Made by a program: the position numbers and the translations under genes
The notes under the pieces: generated by a model
What the model was told of the DNA's origin: nothing
The model's input: only the letters and a program-made list of their open reading frames with translations
The model's database searches: none
From: Thozetella sp. PMI_491
Lineage: Eukaryota; Ascomycota; Sordariomycetes; Chaetosphaeriales; Chaetosphaeriaceae
Direction of reading: 5' to 3'
Assembly (NCBI GenBank): GCA_021432635.1
Contig: MU270020.1
Span: forward strand, 1,071,202-1,135,201
DNA length: 64,000 nt
In this document: piece by piece, positions 20,966 to 31,612 of the stretch
Position numbering within the stretch: position 1 is the stretch's first letter
Layout: the number at the start of each line of letters is the position of its first letter

Positions 20966-21748
20966 GTGCATATCTTTTTGGCGGTAGTGGCAGCTGAGAT
21001 TATCTCATTGTCTTCTCCTCGAGGTATGCCGCGATATGATATGCTTTTGAGCGGCACTGCAGTCAAGCAGAGAAATCGAAGTGTTATTTCTACATCAATA
21101 ACAGCAATCACTTTTATATCTTTAACCCAAACACACATGAACGTCGCTGATAACGGCCGTCCCTTACCGGACAACCCGAGTAAGATAGTCACCCGCCCCT
21201 CCCTCAGTAGCCAGCTTCCTGTTTGTACATCTTCTCAAGTGTCAGCGTTGACTGCAGTCTCCCCATCGGTCGAGAGAACTATTGAAAATTCATGGTTACA
21301 TGTGATTCCTCTTTCCTCAGAGGACGCCAGGCCCATACATATCGTAACCTTCGGCCGAAGCACCGAGGTCGCAACTCTGAGAGAAGATGCACAGTCTCCA
21401 GCACTGGCCAATCGTAAGACAGTTAGATTTGGCCGACTGGTTTTAATAACCCAACTGGGACCTTTCAGAAAGGAGGATATAGATTGCGTAATCGTCGCAA
21501 GACGCGGTGGTGTCTTTAATCTAAGCCCGCCCGCGCCAATGTTGCGAGCCCCAGACACAAGCACGCAGCCGCCCGCGTCGGATTTGGTTGCATTTGGCTC
21601 CTCGAGGGATCATTACAGGGTTGCGCTCGGTGGCGCGCGAAATCAGCGTCTGCAACCCCGCGAAGGGGCGTCATACCATAACTTCCAGGCAACTAACAAC
21701 CACGCACTCAATCGTCTAATTGATTTGCCCTGCCTCTGCAGACCATGA
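20966..21748 (+). CDS. Hypothetical ORF of 260 codons, unrecognised
   Basis: This uninterrupted frame runs from ATG to TGA, with a second in-frame ATG near 21137 that would give about 203 residues. The sequence is rich in Ser, Arg, Pro and Thr and has no membrane span beyond a weak N-terminal hydrophobic patch. I find no motif or family likeness. It stands alone between two large gaps. The opposite strand is also open for 110 codons, so chance openness is a real possibility. Confidence 0.22.
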   Translation: MHIFLAVVAAEIISLSSPRGMPRYDMLLSGTAVKQRNRSVISTSITAITFISLTQTHMNVADNGRPLPDNPSKIVTRPSLSSQLPVCTSSQVSALTAVSPSVERTIENSWLHVIPLSSEDARPIHIVTFGRSTEVATLREDAQSPALANRKTVRFGRLVLITQLGPFRKEDIDCVIVARRGGVFNLSPPAPMLRAPDTSTQPPASDLVAFGSSRDHYRVALGGARNQRLQPREGASYHNFQATNNHALNRLIDLPCLCRP

Positions 21749-22684
21749 GAGTCTATATACCTAGTAGTGATGTGAGGTTCTGTGTTTTGCGATCAACCTT
21801 GGCAGAACACATTTGCACTAGGAGCGAGATGCTGGCAGTGAAATACCGGCAGTGACTGACCTGCAGCGCAGGAGCGCGGGGGAGGGACGGAAGCAGGGGG
21901 TGGCCTGCCCAATTTGTAGATTATTGGTGGCGAAGTGGGGGACGGATCGCGGCGTCAGGGGGAGGCACTCTCCGGTCCACTATCACAAGCATCACAACGC
22001 GGGAGGGCCTGGCTCATAGGCCGGTCCGTAAAGGGACCTTATGTTTAGGGTAGGAGGCTAGGCTCGGTTTCGCTCGGGTTCGTCAGCCTCATGGCGTCCC
22101 CAATCCCCCGTACAATTTTTTCCAACGTTACATACACTCTTCTCTCCCATCTCCTGCCAGTATGGCGTTTCAGCCCCAGTAGGAATCCGACCAACATGAT
22201 ATTATTGTACCAGTCTATCTCATATCCGTGAATAATTGCTAGCAATACCACCAATACCACCCACACCGGCGCGCTAAGCAACGTTACTGGTTTGCCCTCC
22301 CAAGTTAACGGTAGTGTTTTAGGCAGGAGGCTCTGCTCTCTGGTGGAAGCAATGTAAGCCCTGTAGCGTGACAGGCCTCACTATTGCATGCAATGGCCCT
22401 CTTTTGGGAGGCAATAGCGTGTTAGACGTATGCCACCAACATGGCCACGATGGGTTCCTCGGATAAGATACAATGCTAGGCTATAGGCTATAAGAATGAG
22501 TGTTCGTCTCGATTATCACAAACTTCACCACGAACCTCATCGCCATCGACTTGGCCAGCTGTTGGATACAGCCCACATTCCTTACACATTCCTTACCTCA
22601 CACTCCTTCTGTAAGACCACTGCGTCTTATCATCCTCGCGGTCTACCTCTTATTCTTCTCAGCACACGATAACCTACTATCAAT
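21749..22684. other. Intergenic, promoter of the CBM18 gene
   Basis: A small - strand ORF at 22045-22281 (78 codons) has one hydrophobic segment but no known likeness, and I do not call it. A TATA-like ctataagaa lies near 22490 and a pyrimidine-rich leader runs into the ATG at 22685. Confidence 0.4.
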
Positions 22685-23773
22685 ATGAAGGCCGCATTGC
22701 TTGGCTTCCTTACGGCCTTGATGGCCTCGACCGCGACCGCCGCGCCTAACCACCTCGCCCATGCCCTGGAGTCGCGAAGCCTGACTCATAGCTTGTTCCC
22801 TCGGGGCTTGAGCACCCGAGACGGCGCCTGCACCACCAGCGCGAACTGCCAGGCAGGTTACTGCTGCTCTCAGTATGGATACTGCGGCACTGGCGCCGAG
22901 TACTGCGGCTCTGGCGGCTCCGGCCAGGGCTCCTGCACCAGCAGCTCGCAGTGCCCGTCTGGCCAATGCTGCTCCCCGTATGGATACTGTGGCACCGGCA
23001 CCGAGTACTGCGGTAGCGGTGGCAGCTCCGGTCAGGGCTCCTGCACCAGCAGCTCGCAGTGCCCGTCGGGGCAATGCTGCTCGCAGTATGGCTACTGTGG
23101 CACGGGCACCGAGTACTGCGGTTCCACTGGCGGCGGCGGCTCCACTGGCGGCGGTGGCACCAGCGGTGGCGGCACCACCGTCACCTGCACTGGGCGGAAC
23201 CTCTACCAGGGCGATGGCTCAACCGGTGCCGGATGGCCCTCGGACAGCACTTGGGTCAACTTCGACACCCTATGGAACCTCAACCTCAACTTGATCGGCA
23301 TCTCTTGCACACAGTACGGTCAACAAAACAACTCTCCGGACGAGACCGCAGAGCTAAGGGCCGCCATCCTCAACATCGGAGCTTCTTCGGGCGTGGACCC
23401 GCGCTTCATCCTGGCGGTGGTGATGCAAGAGAGCAAGGGATGCGTGCGCGTCTGGCCGACATATGGGGCCGTTACGAACCCTGGCTTGATGCAGGATCAC
23501 AACGGCTCGCACTCGTGCTACCAGGTTGCTCCTCCGTGCTCCAACGACCAGATTGTCGGCATGATCGCGGACGGCACTACCGGCACGTCATCTGGCGACG
23601 GACTTCTGCAGATTCTTAACCGACTTTCGACGTCAGGATCCCAGAAGGTGTACCAGGCCGCGCGCATCTACAACTCGGGCAGCATTCCTGGCTCTGGAAA
23701 CCTGAGCGAGGGAGGTTCCACAAGCTCCTACGTCTCGGACATTGCCGACCGTCTTGGTGGCTGTGTTTTCTAA
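22685..23773 (+). CDS. Secreted chitin-binding protein: three CBM18 modules plus lysozyme-like (SLT) domain
   Basis: A single exon codes for 362 residues. The signal peptide (about 1-19) is followed by a short pro-region ending near LFPRG. Three hevein-like CBM18 modules follow at about residues 47-76, 83-111 and 119-147, each with six cysteines in the pattern C..C..CC..C..C and the aromatic YGYCG binding face. Modules 2 and 3 are nearly identical in DNA, with a 108-nt period, so their duplication is recent. A Gly/Ser/Thr linker (about 148-166) leads to a lysozyme-like/transglycosylase-type domain with [11 protein letters not shown], where Glu249 is the likely acid catalyst. The domain's C-terminal [10 protein letters not shown] and YNSG segments fit this fold. 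The product should act in the wall or outside the cell, binding chitin and possibly cutting peptidoglycan or chitin. Activity on either is inferred. Confidence 0.9.
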   Translation: MKAALLGFLTALMASTATAAPNHLAHALESRSLTHSLFPRGLSTRDGACTTSANCQAGYCCSQYGYCGTGAEYCGSGGSGQGSCTSSSQCPSGQCCSPYGYCGTGTEYCGSGGSSGQGSCTSSSQCPSGQCCSQYGYCGTGTEYCGSTGGGGSTGGGGTSGGGTTVTCTGRNLYQGDGSTGAGWPSDSTWVNFDTLWNLNLNLIGISCTQYGQQNNSPDETAELRAAILNIGASSGVDPRFILAVVMQESKGCVRVWPTYGAVTNPGLMQDHNGSHSCYQVAPPCSNDQIVGMIADGTTGTSSGDGLLQILNRLSTSGSQKVYQAARIYNSGSIPGSGNLSEGGSTSSYVSDIADRLGGCVF

Positions 23774-25522
23774 ACGATTTCTATGACTGCTACGACCGTA
23801 CTCTCTCGCTTCAGCCTTTCTTCCATTCTTATCACTCTCTCTTACCGTTTCATGTAAATACTTTGGCCTGATGCCACTGCTCTTTGTACATACGATCGAT
23901 CCCTGTCCATACATTATAGGACTTTGCTCTGCTTGCCAGAACACCCACACTGCATCACGAACGAGAATCATGACCATAGTGATGCCACCTCCCTTCGCTG
24001 TGTCGTTGAAGTCGTAAGATATGGCCAAGTCGGCGGTGATGCCGGATTGTCACGCTCGCGTGCTCATCTGTGGGGACAGGGGAGGCCCGTGGTCGAGGGA
24101 GCTCCGCGGCCGGTCAATTTTGTCGGTCTAACCAAACGGGATATTGTAGGGTCACAATAATGCAGGGGTATTCATTATTGTCAAAACGCTAGCGTAGCGC
24201 CATTCCTAAATGGGCGAACAAAAGAACTGGAGCATGTGATGCCATCGTACCAGCAGTATGGCCGAGCAGGTAACAACAGCCTTACGCCCCGGCCGATCCT
24301 TCTCGAAGCCGCCGATGTCATTGGCAATGGCTAGTAGAAACATGTTTGCAGTAAATGTAAATGTTATCAATAACCATCAGGGACAACGTTCAGGTAAGTT
24401 CCCGTAGACTAATCAGTTATTTTAATTGTCGACACCACCCCTCAACGACATACAAACTGCGTGCAAACACGCGTGAGTAGCCGCTCGCCTGCTTGTAACC
24501 ATCGCTAGCGAGGATGCAAAGGATCGTGAATGCCAAGCAGCATTAAGAAATAGCTTCGCACCCCACTTCGAAGACGCTCTAACACATTTGTGCCTCCTTG
24601 CTTACTGTTTCTCGTCAGCGGCTCAAAAGGTACACTGATACGTTGCATTAATGCCCGACGCCGGACTGGCGAGTGTTAGTGCTCATATCAACGGTGCCCA
24701 AACGATGGAAATGGCTAGGAAGCGCATCATTTAATATTTGCTGAAGTAAATAGATGTAGCGTCACTAATAATCGATAATAGCTCCTGCCTATCAAATTAT
24801 TCTTGTGCTAAACGCCCATCGGATCAAATTTCTATACTCTATAGCACGAGAAGATCTTCATCATCTAACCCCACTTTGAGATGGTCTCGGTTATAGCAAG
24901 ACGTCCCGTGCTTGGGAAAACTTTGAGCTGAATGATGGAAATATCTAGAATAGGCCTCGTGGGAGACGGCGCAGTGTGCACCACTTTTTTTTCTGAGAGG
25001 TTTGTTTAAATTTACTTCTAGTGATCGGAATAGTCTCAAACGGCAGCTTAGCGCACAAGACAGGAAAGGGGACGAGGTAGATTGAATGGTGAAGGGCAAG
25101 AAGCATTTTCACAACTGATCACAACTATACATTGTTAGAAACGGGTAGAAGAGATCGATACTTGCACCATAGAGACTTATAAACTGATCGTCAGGGATTA
25201 GTTACCAAGCCGATGGTTTTTGGGACGGCCGTTGCCGGACCGGTTGCCATCCGAGAATAGCACCGATGGTCGCTAGGAGGGCCCACTCGCTTCATAACTC
25301 CTGGGCTATAATGTCGGCTTCTTAGCCCTGTTTTTTCGGCGTTAAATTTCGGCCTCATTGTTCCCGGGTTCTCCAGCCTCTAGCATTTGCTAGCGGAGGA
25401 TGGGGTAAACAAAAAAAAATCAGGAGTGTGCTGTCGATCCGAGAATAGACTCAGTAATATGAGCGCTGCTTTTGTGGGCTGAGTTGCCATATTTGTGACA
25501 ATAGGACGCCAGAAGACACTAA
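23774..25522. other. Intergenic, no gene seen
   Basis: This 1.75 kb AT-rich stretch lies between the CBM18 gene and the 3' end of a P450 pseudogene. Short ORFs only; an A tract lies near 25411. I see no RNA gene. Confidence 0.45.
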
Positions 25523-27398
25523 TTATAGTGCCCGCAGCTTTACATATGGCAAGTCGGGCAATCGGAAAATGCTTTCTTGTGCTTTTAGCGTCTTCATATC
25601 GTCCGGCAACTCTAGAAACTCCAGGTTCATGACTGGCAACGTGACAACATGACGGAATTCCATGAAGGCAAGCTTGCGACCTGGATGAATTGAATCAATA
25701 CGGCGAGCTACCATCATGATAAAGGGAAACGGTAGTATATGGAGATTTGCGTGGAGGCTTACCGGATCATCCCCTAAAAACTCACTCAAATGCGAGGGAT
25801 GGCAAGGCAAATGGGTTGAATACTTCTTTACCGGTCTTCTCCTCTTGGTGAGCCACCGTCTTGGCTGGAAGGCGGAGAGGCTGGGATTGCAGGGTTGTGC
25901 AATCCATCCTCGAATCCATCCGACTGCTTGCACTACGACGCGACTCATCTACGATGTACGGGGTGTGGTCTAAATGGTAGTTCATGAAGATCTCGGCGCC
26001 CTTTGGGATCCTGAATTCCAGAATTTCGATGACTACAACTGCCTGGCGAAGAGATGGAAGCCTTCTTCAAAGGTAACATCAAGATAGGGTATATCTGCCT
26101 CGAGGATCTCTTTCATGGACGGTGTATTACTGTGAGGAAAGAAAGCTCGGAGGGTCGCACGGAGGATGGCTTGGACCTCGGGGATATGATTCCATGAACC
26201 GCGCGAACCAGGTAAAGACGTTGGCATTGGTATCGTTGCCCTATAATTCCAAGGTTAGCTGCAGGTGTCAGGAGCTTCGTATCAAAGAAGTGTATACCGC
26301 GACAAGCAAAAGGAACAGCTCGTCCAGCATCCTCGGATCCTTCGTCGGGTCACCCAGGGCTGTTTGCCTTTCTTGGCCTCCAGGACCAGTCGTCGAAGGA
26401 CCAGGTCCATCATACAGGTATCTCCTTCCTCGGCTTCCAGCTTACCCAGCTCCAGACGCTGAACTCTGTCAACGGCTCTGCCCTTTACTGGTTCGATTTG
26501 GGTGTGGACCACTCTTTTGAACTGACAGTGTCGAGGCATATAAGTTTACAGTCGTTGTACCCACCCTGGAACTGTCGAGTTCGCATTCCGGGCAACGATG
26601 TCAGCAATGCAGTTTACTTCCTTCTTCATGAAGGCACCTCGAGGCTGGGGTAGTTTCTCATACTCCTTATCGCCGGCGACCTGACTCTGGAGCTTGCGGA
26701 TCTCGTACCTCGCCAAGCCGGGTTGCTCGCCAACCGCTGCCACCCACATGGCATCCAGAGCTGCATATGCAGGTCCTCAAGTACGTGAAAAGTCTGGTCC
26801 CGGCATACGAATGATGCCTTAAGCCGCCAGAGCTCTATCAGGTCAAGGGTGGCCTTCTAGATATTGGACGCAGCCGCCTTGCGCAGGAACTCGACGTTCA
26901 TCACGTCTGCCCACAATCTTTGCTGTGCCTTGAGCTCAGGTGTAGTATGCTGGATCGCTGTCGCATTTGCGAACATGGCCGGAAGGACTCAATAACTATG
27001 GACGCCTTGTCAAACTCGCGATTGCGACGAAGCAAGATATCCTTGATTTCTCGCGGGTCTTCTAACGTAATCAATGGCTTGCGAAGGGCAGGAAACAGCA
27101 GCTGGGCAATTGGCTCGCGCAGCTTCCCGTTGGTGATGCTGAAGATGGCCGTGGAATACCCATTGGCGGCCTTGATTGCAGGGACGAGATCGGGAAGGTC
27201 TCCAGTGAGGCTATTGGTCGAATGAAGGTTGTATGGGATGCCTGGGTACGGTTTGGGGTACATCCTTCGTCGGGCTTCGGAGAAAAGCCCGACTGAAGCC
27301 AAGACGAGCAATACGTAGAGAAACATGGGCTTTGCTAAGCTCCTGGGCGCCTGCGGAGATGGTGTGTGGGAGAAGGGAAACAGCAGTTCACCAGCCAA
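25523..27398 (-). pseudogene. Cytochrome P450 pseudogene with several frameshifts and a nonsense codon
   Basis: The N-terminus is intact for about 130 residues: an ER membrane anchor, a proline hinge (PYPGIP), and the usual beta-1 region (LITLEDPREIKDILL). After SFRP the frame breaks. The expected continuation MFANA...HTTPELKAQQRLWADVMN is present one frame over. A TAG then interrupts NI-KATLDLIELWRLK. Later, WVDPTKDPRMLDELFLLLVA and the I-helix piece GNDTNANVFTWFARFME lie in different frames from their flanks. Near the C-terminus KLAFMEFRHVVTL and the closing FRLPDLPYVKLRAL survive, but the heme-cysteine loop that should precede KLAFMEFR has lost its FxxGxRxC core. The product cannot be functional. 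I list lesions only and do not rebuild the gene. Confidence 0.85.
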
Positions 27399-28329
27399 GT
27401 TAGCATCAGCTCTGAAGCAGTCAACTTGCTACACAGTGGCTAAGTAAGGTACCTTAGTTATGCAGACATAGCCGTAGTACTCCGTCATTATTATCGGCTA
27501 CCGAATAACTAAATGGCTTCAGCTCGCATGCATGTAATGAAATGCCGTCCCTTTTCTGCAACCTCACGCCCTGCCCTGCTAAGCCTGGCATTGGAATTTG
27601 GAAGACGCAATAACACAAACGTCTGCGTCGTAGACACAACAGTATTTAAATATGGTTCGGCCAGTAGTCAGTCCGAATTAGTGCATGGATCAAATATCAG
27701 ACGCACGCTGCAGCCAACATCAGGTAGCTTAAGCCACACGTAGCCAGCGGAACCAGCGGAACCAGCGGAACCAACGGAAGAAGCCGTGTAGGCCCTATCT
27801 TGGTAGAAGGATTGTGTAATTTACACGCCAGAAACCACGAAATCAGGAAGCTCGGCTACGTACATAGCGCTGACCAAGGCGACTGCCAGCTAAACGAGCA
27901 CTATAGTCGGGTCCTTAGTCTTGATTATGTGTCGCATCTTGGCACATCCCATCGGCAAGGGCTTTTTAGCATCTGAGTGCACGATCCAGTATGGTTCTTG
28001 GCTGCTGATAGATCAGCCCCAGCACTGCCAAAGGAGATTGGTCCCAGCGTTACTCCGCGGCAAAGAAGAGCACAATCCACCTTAGGTCGGCACTTGCATT
28101 GCGGGGCTGATTACAAGGCTCTTGAGTCTTCTTAGCTCCCCCACTCGACGATACACCCTGTAGAACAGTACATGTTTCTAGAGAAGACCAAAGGGTCCTA
28201 GACGTGCCAAGATCAATATACAATGCCATCGTAGCACGTCATCCGCGTCTTGCATTGCACATGGAGTTCGTGTCAGCCCTGCTTGATGTCGTCCGAAAAT
28301 TTTGGCTTTTGCCTTTAGTTCATGGCCAT
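27399..28329. other. Intergenic between two P450 pseudogenes
   Basis: No gene is seen. The stretch carries the short 9-nt tandem repeat listed separately. Confidence 0.45.
27744..27779. repeat. 9-nt tandem repeat, 4 copies (ccagcggaa)
   Basis: Three identical units ccagcggaa and a fourth ccaacggaa follow each other without gaps. Confidence 0.9.
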
Positions 28330-29420
28330 CAGGTGCTGGCTCGACGCGCCATAGTGGGATTTAGATGATAGGGAGTTTGACGCTGTTGTCGTCGTCCGGG
28401 AGCAGGAATATCCTGGAAACCCCCAGCCCGAATGACTGACTGGCCCTCACCTAAGCCCAGGTTCCTTTCGCAGGCTCCATGTCCGTACTTGCGATGGCCA
28501 GAGCGGCACACGCGAGGATTTTGGTTTGTGCTAGATGGCGCCCTAGACATAGCGCAGTGCCCGGACCGAAAGATCGGAAAGCTGCAGTGCTGTAGCGTTT
28601 TATCTTTCCAGCCCCAATATCAAAGAATCGCTCGAGAGCTCTTTCTAGATATCTATTTTTACGTAAATCTTGTCTACAGTCGGCAAGGACCGTGAGAGAG
28701 GAGAAGATGTGGTACAGCATCCAGAATGCTGCAGGACCGACGTTGTTCAGGCTGGCTAAGAGAGCGTCAGCTTCTCCTTGGCAGATGTCGTCCTCCTTAA
28801 ATCCGGCTCAGATCGAATAGTTTAAACGGTCATGAGAAGCAGCCGAGACGCGTGATGATGACATTGATCGAAATAGGACCTGAAGCCCTTAGCAAAGATC
28901 TTTGCGGGCTCCGATACCCTTTTTAGCTATGACACTAGTGCAAATATTGGTCTGTTCTACAGTCAAGGGACTTTGGAATTTTGAGACAAGCGCATGGTGA
29001 CGAGCAGTGATGAAGGCCGGTCTCCATGCGTCTACGGAACAAAGTAGAGAGCTAAAGCGATTTGCCTTATCACGGCTATGCAGAAAAGAGGTATATTGGG
29101 GGCTGACAGGTACTGCCACACTTGCGCAGGATCAACCAGGATTCTTACTGCAGGGGTGGGGTAGATCTCTCGAAGCAGCTTTACTGGCCGCCCAGGTATC
29201 CGAGCCAAATTGTCCAACTTCACCCAACCTAAGGGAAGCCACTCCCATAAGGTCGTGCTACATGCACACCATCTACTACACTTATTGAGCTGAAAACCCT
29301 GCATAAGACACCCAGCCGGCTGATACAAGTGCTCTTTCTCTCTGGCTTCGAGGCTTGGAGTTCTCCACGGCTTCCGGTTGGCACGACGCTGGCAGCCTTA
29401 CTGTTATTCGGCACCATGGT
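28330..29420 (-). pseudogene. Second cytochrome P450 relic, heme signature preserved
   Basis: The clearest piece, at 28538-28570, reads FGPGTALCLGR, a perfect F-x-x-G-x-x-x-C-x-G-R heme signature, followed by HLAQTKILACAALAI, the usual L helix. Upstream ERFFDIGAG resembles the PERF segment. Reading toward the gene's 5' end (29000-29420), fragments with P450-like character are scattered over several frames with stops, and I find no ATG-to-stop model. Just after the L helix the frame stops (TGA at about 28451). The relic differs in its heme loop from the pseudogene at 25523-27398, so it is a different P450, not a duplicate. Its limits are approximate. Confidence 0.65.
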
Positions 29421-29990
29421 CACGCTCCCGCAGTGCCGTGTTGCTCAATTCTACCTAGATCAGCTCATTACCCATTAAAATAACCCGAGCGAAAAAGTTC
29501 AGGGTTGCACGCATCGATGTTGTGGCCGCCCTATATACGTCGACAGTCAGAAGGGCAAAGGTAAATTGAGTAGATCGAAGTGGAAATGGGAGAAGATAGG
29601 GAGCGGGGGAGTGGCCGAGGAAGGTGTGTTTGTATGCATGTCCGTGCCGTACAGAAATGCGGTTCGTGATGGGTGCCAAGCAACAGGCGAATGAAAGTGT
29701 TCAGAAATGCAATAGGACCGAGTATGCGCTGTGGTACACTTGATTCATTGGCGGTGAAACCAACCAAGCATTCGCTGACATGGTGTGCGGGTGCCGCCAC
29801 GTTACTTGAGAGAATCTTTGGCTCGTCCTCCACCCGTCCCTCCCTTTTAGTCTTGGCTCAAAAGCATCTTCTTGATTCCAAGCTCAGCCTACTTTTACTC
29901 TCAACCGAAATCCAATTATTAAATGCCCACGAAACATTCGAGATACTGAACGAGGGTATCCGAACGCAAATCTCGTAATCAAAATTCACC
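29421..29990. other. Intergenic, promoter of the Pth11-like gene
   Basis: Only unsupported ORFs on both strands are present. Nothing else is recognised. Confidence 0.4.
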
Positions 29991-31612
29991 ATGGATCCTC
30001 TCGCAGGCCTCGATCTGTCGAAGATTCCCTCAGTGGCGCCACCGCCCGGCGTTGTGCCTAACTTCATCGATCCACCATCTCAAGCTTATATTTCTAGGGA
30101 TGCCACTTACGTGACCTTGCCGCCAATGGTGGTATTCTTAGCTCTCCGTATATATAGCCGCGCTAAGATTGCTGGATTTGGCGTGGATGATTGTAGGTCC
30201 AAGAAACAATGTGTGACTGTCGAACAATACTGATGAAGTTTTCTCTTAGATTTATGCATATTGGCGGCCGTTAGTTATAGTCTCCGTCATTTTAATTCTG
30301 ATACCATGACTCAAAAATGTAGGCATCCGTGATTGTTTTTATATCTCTCGTTTTTATAGGCAAGTTCTCAAACATCTAATAGGGCTCGAAAGAGCTTGGC
30401 ATCGCCAAGTGCTGACCACCCTACGCAGTTCTTGAGCAGGCTTGTGGGCCACATATGTGGGATATCCCGCTCAGCAAGATCACTGCAAGCTATGCAAGGG
30501 TATGGGACTGCCCCGTGACCAGTCTTCTGGGGTGTTTATTGACAGTCAAAATAGAACTCGATAGTATTATCCTTGTTTTACTATGTTGCCGCCATGTTCA
30601 TGAGAGCCTCCATATTGGCTCTGTATATTCGCGTCTTTACTCCGCTGCGACGAGCTAACATTGTGCTTTGGGTCGGTATCGTGCTATCGACCTTGTTCCA
30701 CATCGCCATTATCGCAATCTATCTCGGCACCTGCATCCCACGCCCGGAAGAAGAAGCTACTGGAGGTTGGCTTTCGCCGCAATATACGGATCGCACGTAC
30801 CATATCGCAGGCTACCTTTCTGCAACTTCAGGGATTGTGGGCACAGTCCTCGACCTTTGTATACTGTTTGTGCCGTTTATCTTTCTGTGGACGCTTCGGA
30901 TATCTTCCCGTCGCACGATGGCTCTCTCAGCCCTGTTTGCTACAGGTGCCTTGTATGTAACATCTGATTACTCCCCCCCAGCCTACTCGCAACTACTGAA
31001 ACTATCAGGGCATGTGCATTTTCTACTCTCTGCTCTGTCTATCGTTGGGGTATTGCTGGAGGCTCTCCTTCTGAAGACGACCTTACCTGGAAATCCCCTC
31101 CTCTCTTCGCATACAGGTCAGTGAAGCGAGTTTAGCCTATGCTCCCATTTCATGTATAACTATGTGGGACTGAAAATCGTGGCAGCATCGGAGAGCTCAA
31201 CCTTGGTATTGCGTGCAGTTGCGTGCCGATTATCTTCGTACACTTCAAAGGCTTTGCTTCTTGGTCTGGTGCCTGGATCACCAAGATACGATACCAGACC
31301 CACGGGACCAAGGGTAACAAGCAAGCAGACCCCGGCGATGTGAGGGAAATTAATATAATTGCCGACAACAATTTCCATGGCCAAGATAACCTACCCTCTA
31401 TTCCAGATGGTAGAATGAAAGGACTGAAGTCCCTTTTGCGTAATTTCAACCGGACAAAGCCAGCTACTACCCAGACAGCAATGACTGAGCTACTGACGGT
31501 CGAGAGCGGGGGGTACAGCTACCATGAACATCTACGACAAGGTGTAAAGTATTCAAACAATCACAGCGGGAGAGAGCGAGGAATCCACAATGCTAATAGC
31601 TTGGAAGTGTGA
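29991..31612 (+). CDS. Pth11-like / fungal rhodopsin-domain integral membrane protein, 7 exons
   Basis: Exons 29991-30192, 30250-30269, 30323-30359, 30429-30499, 30555-30952, 31009-31116 and 31186-31612 join into 420 residues. The spans and loops follow the fungal rhodopsin-domain pattern of Pth11-like proteins: an extracellular N-terminus, DDYLCILAA, the CGPHMWDIPLSKIT loop, FYYVAAMFMRASIL, YLGTC after span 4, and ELNLGIACSCVPIIF in the last span. A cytosolic tail of about 130 residues follows. Such receptors sense surfaces or chemicals at the plasma membrane. Exon 2 is only 20 nt and exon 3 is 37 nt. The intron after exon 3 (30360-30428) needs a GC donor (gcaagt). The in-frame model depends on these small exons, so transcript data would be useful there. 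The substrate or signal is unknown. Confidence 0.85.

Noticed and set aside
23059-23619. 186-codon ORF in another frame of the CBM18 gene
   Set aside because: It results from the GC-rich repeats; the frame with signal peptide and CBM18 cysteines is clearly real.
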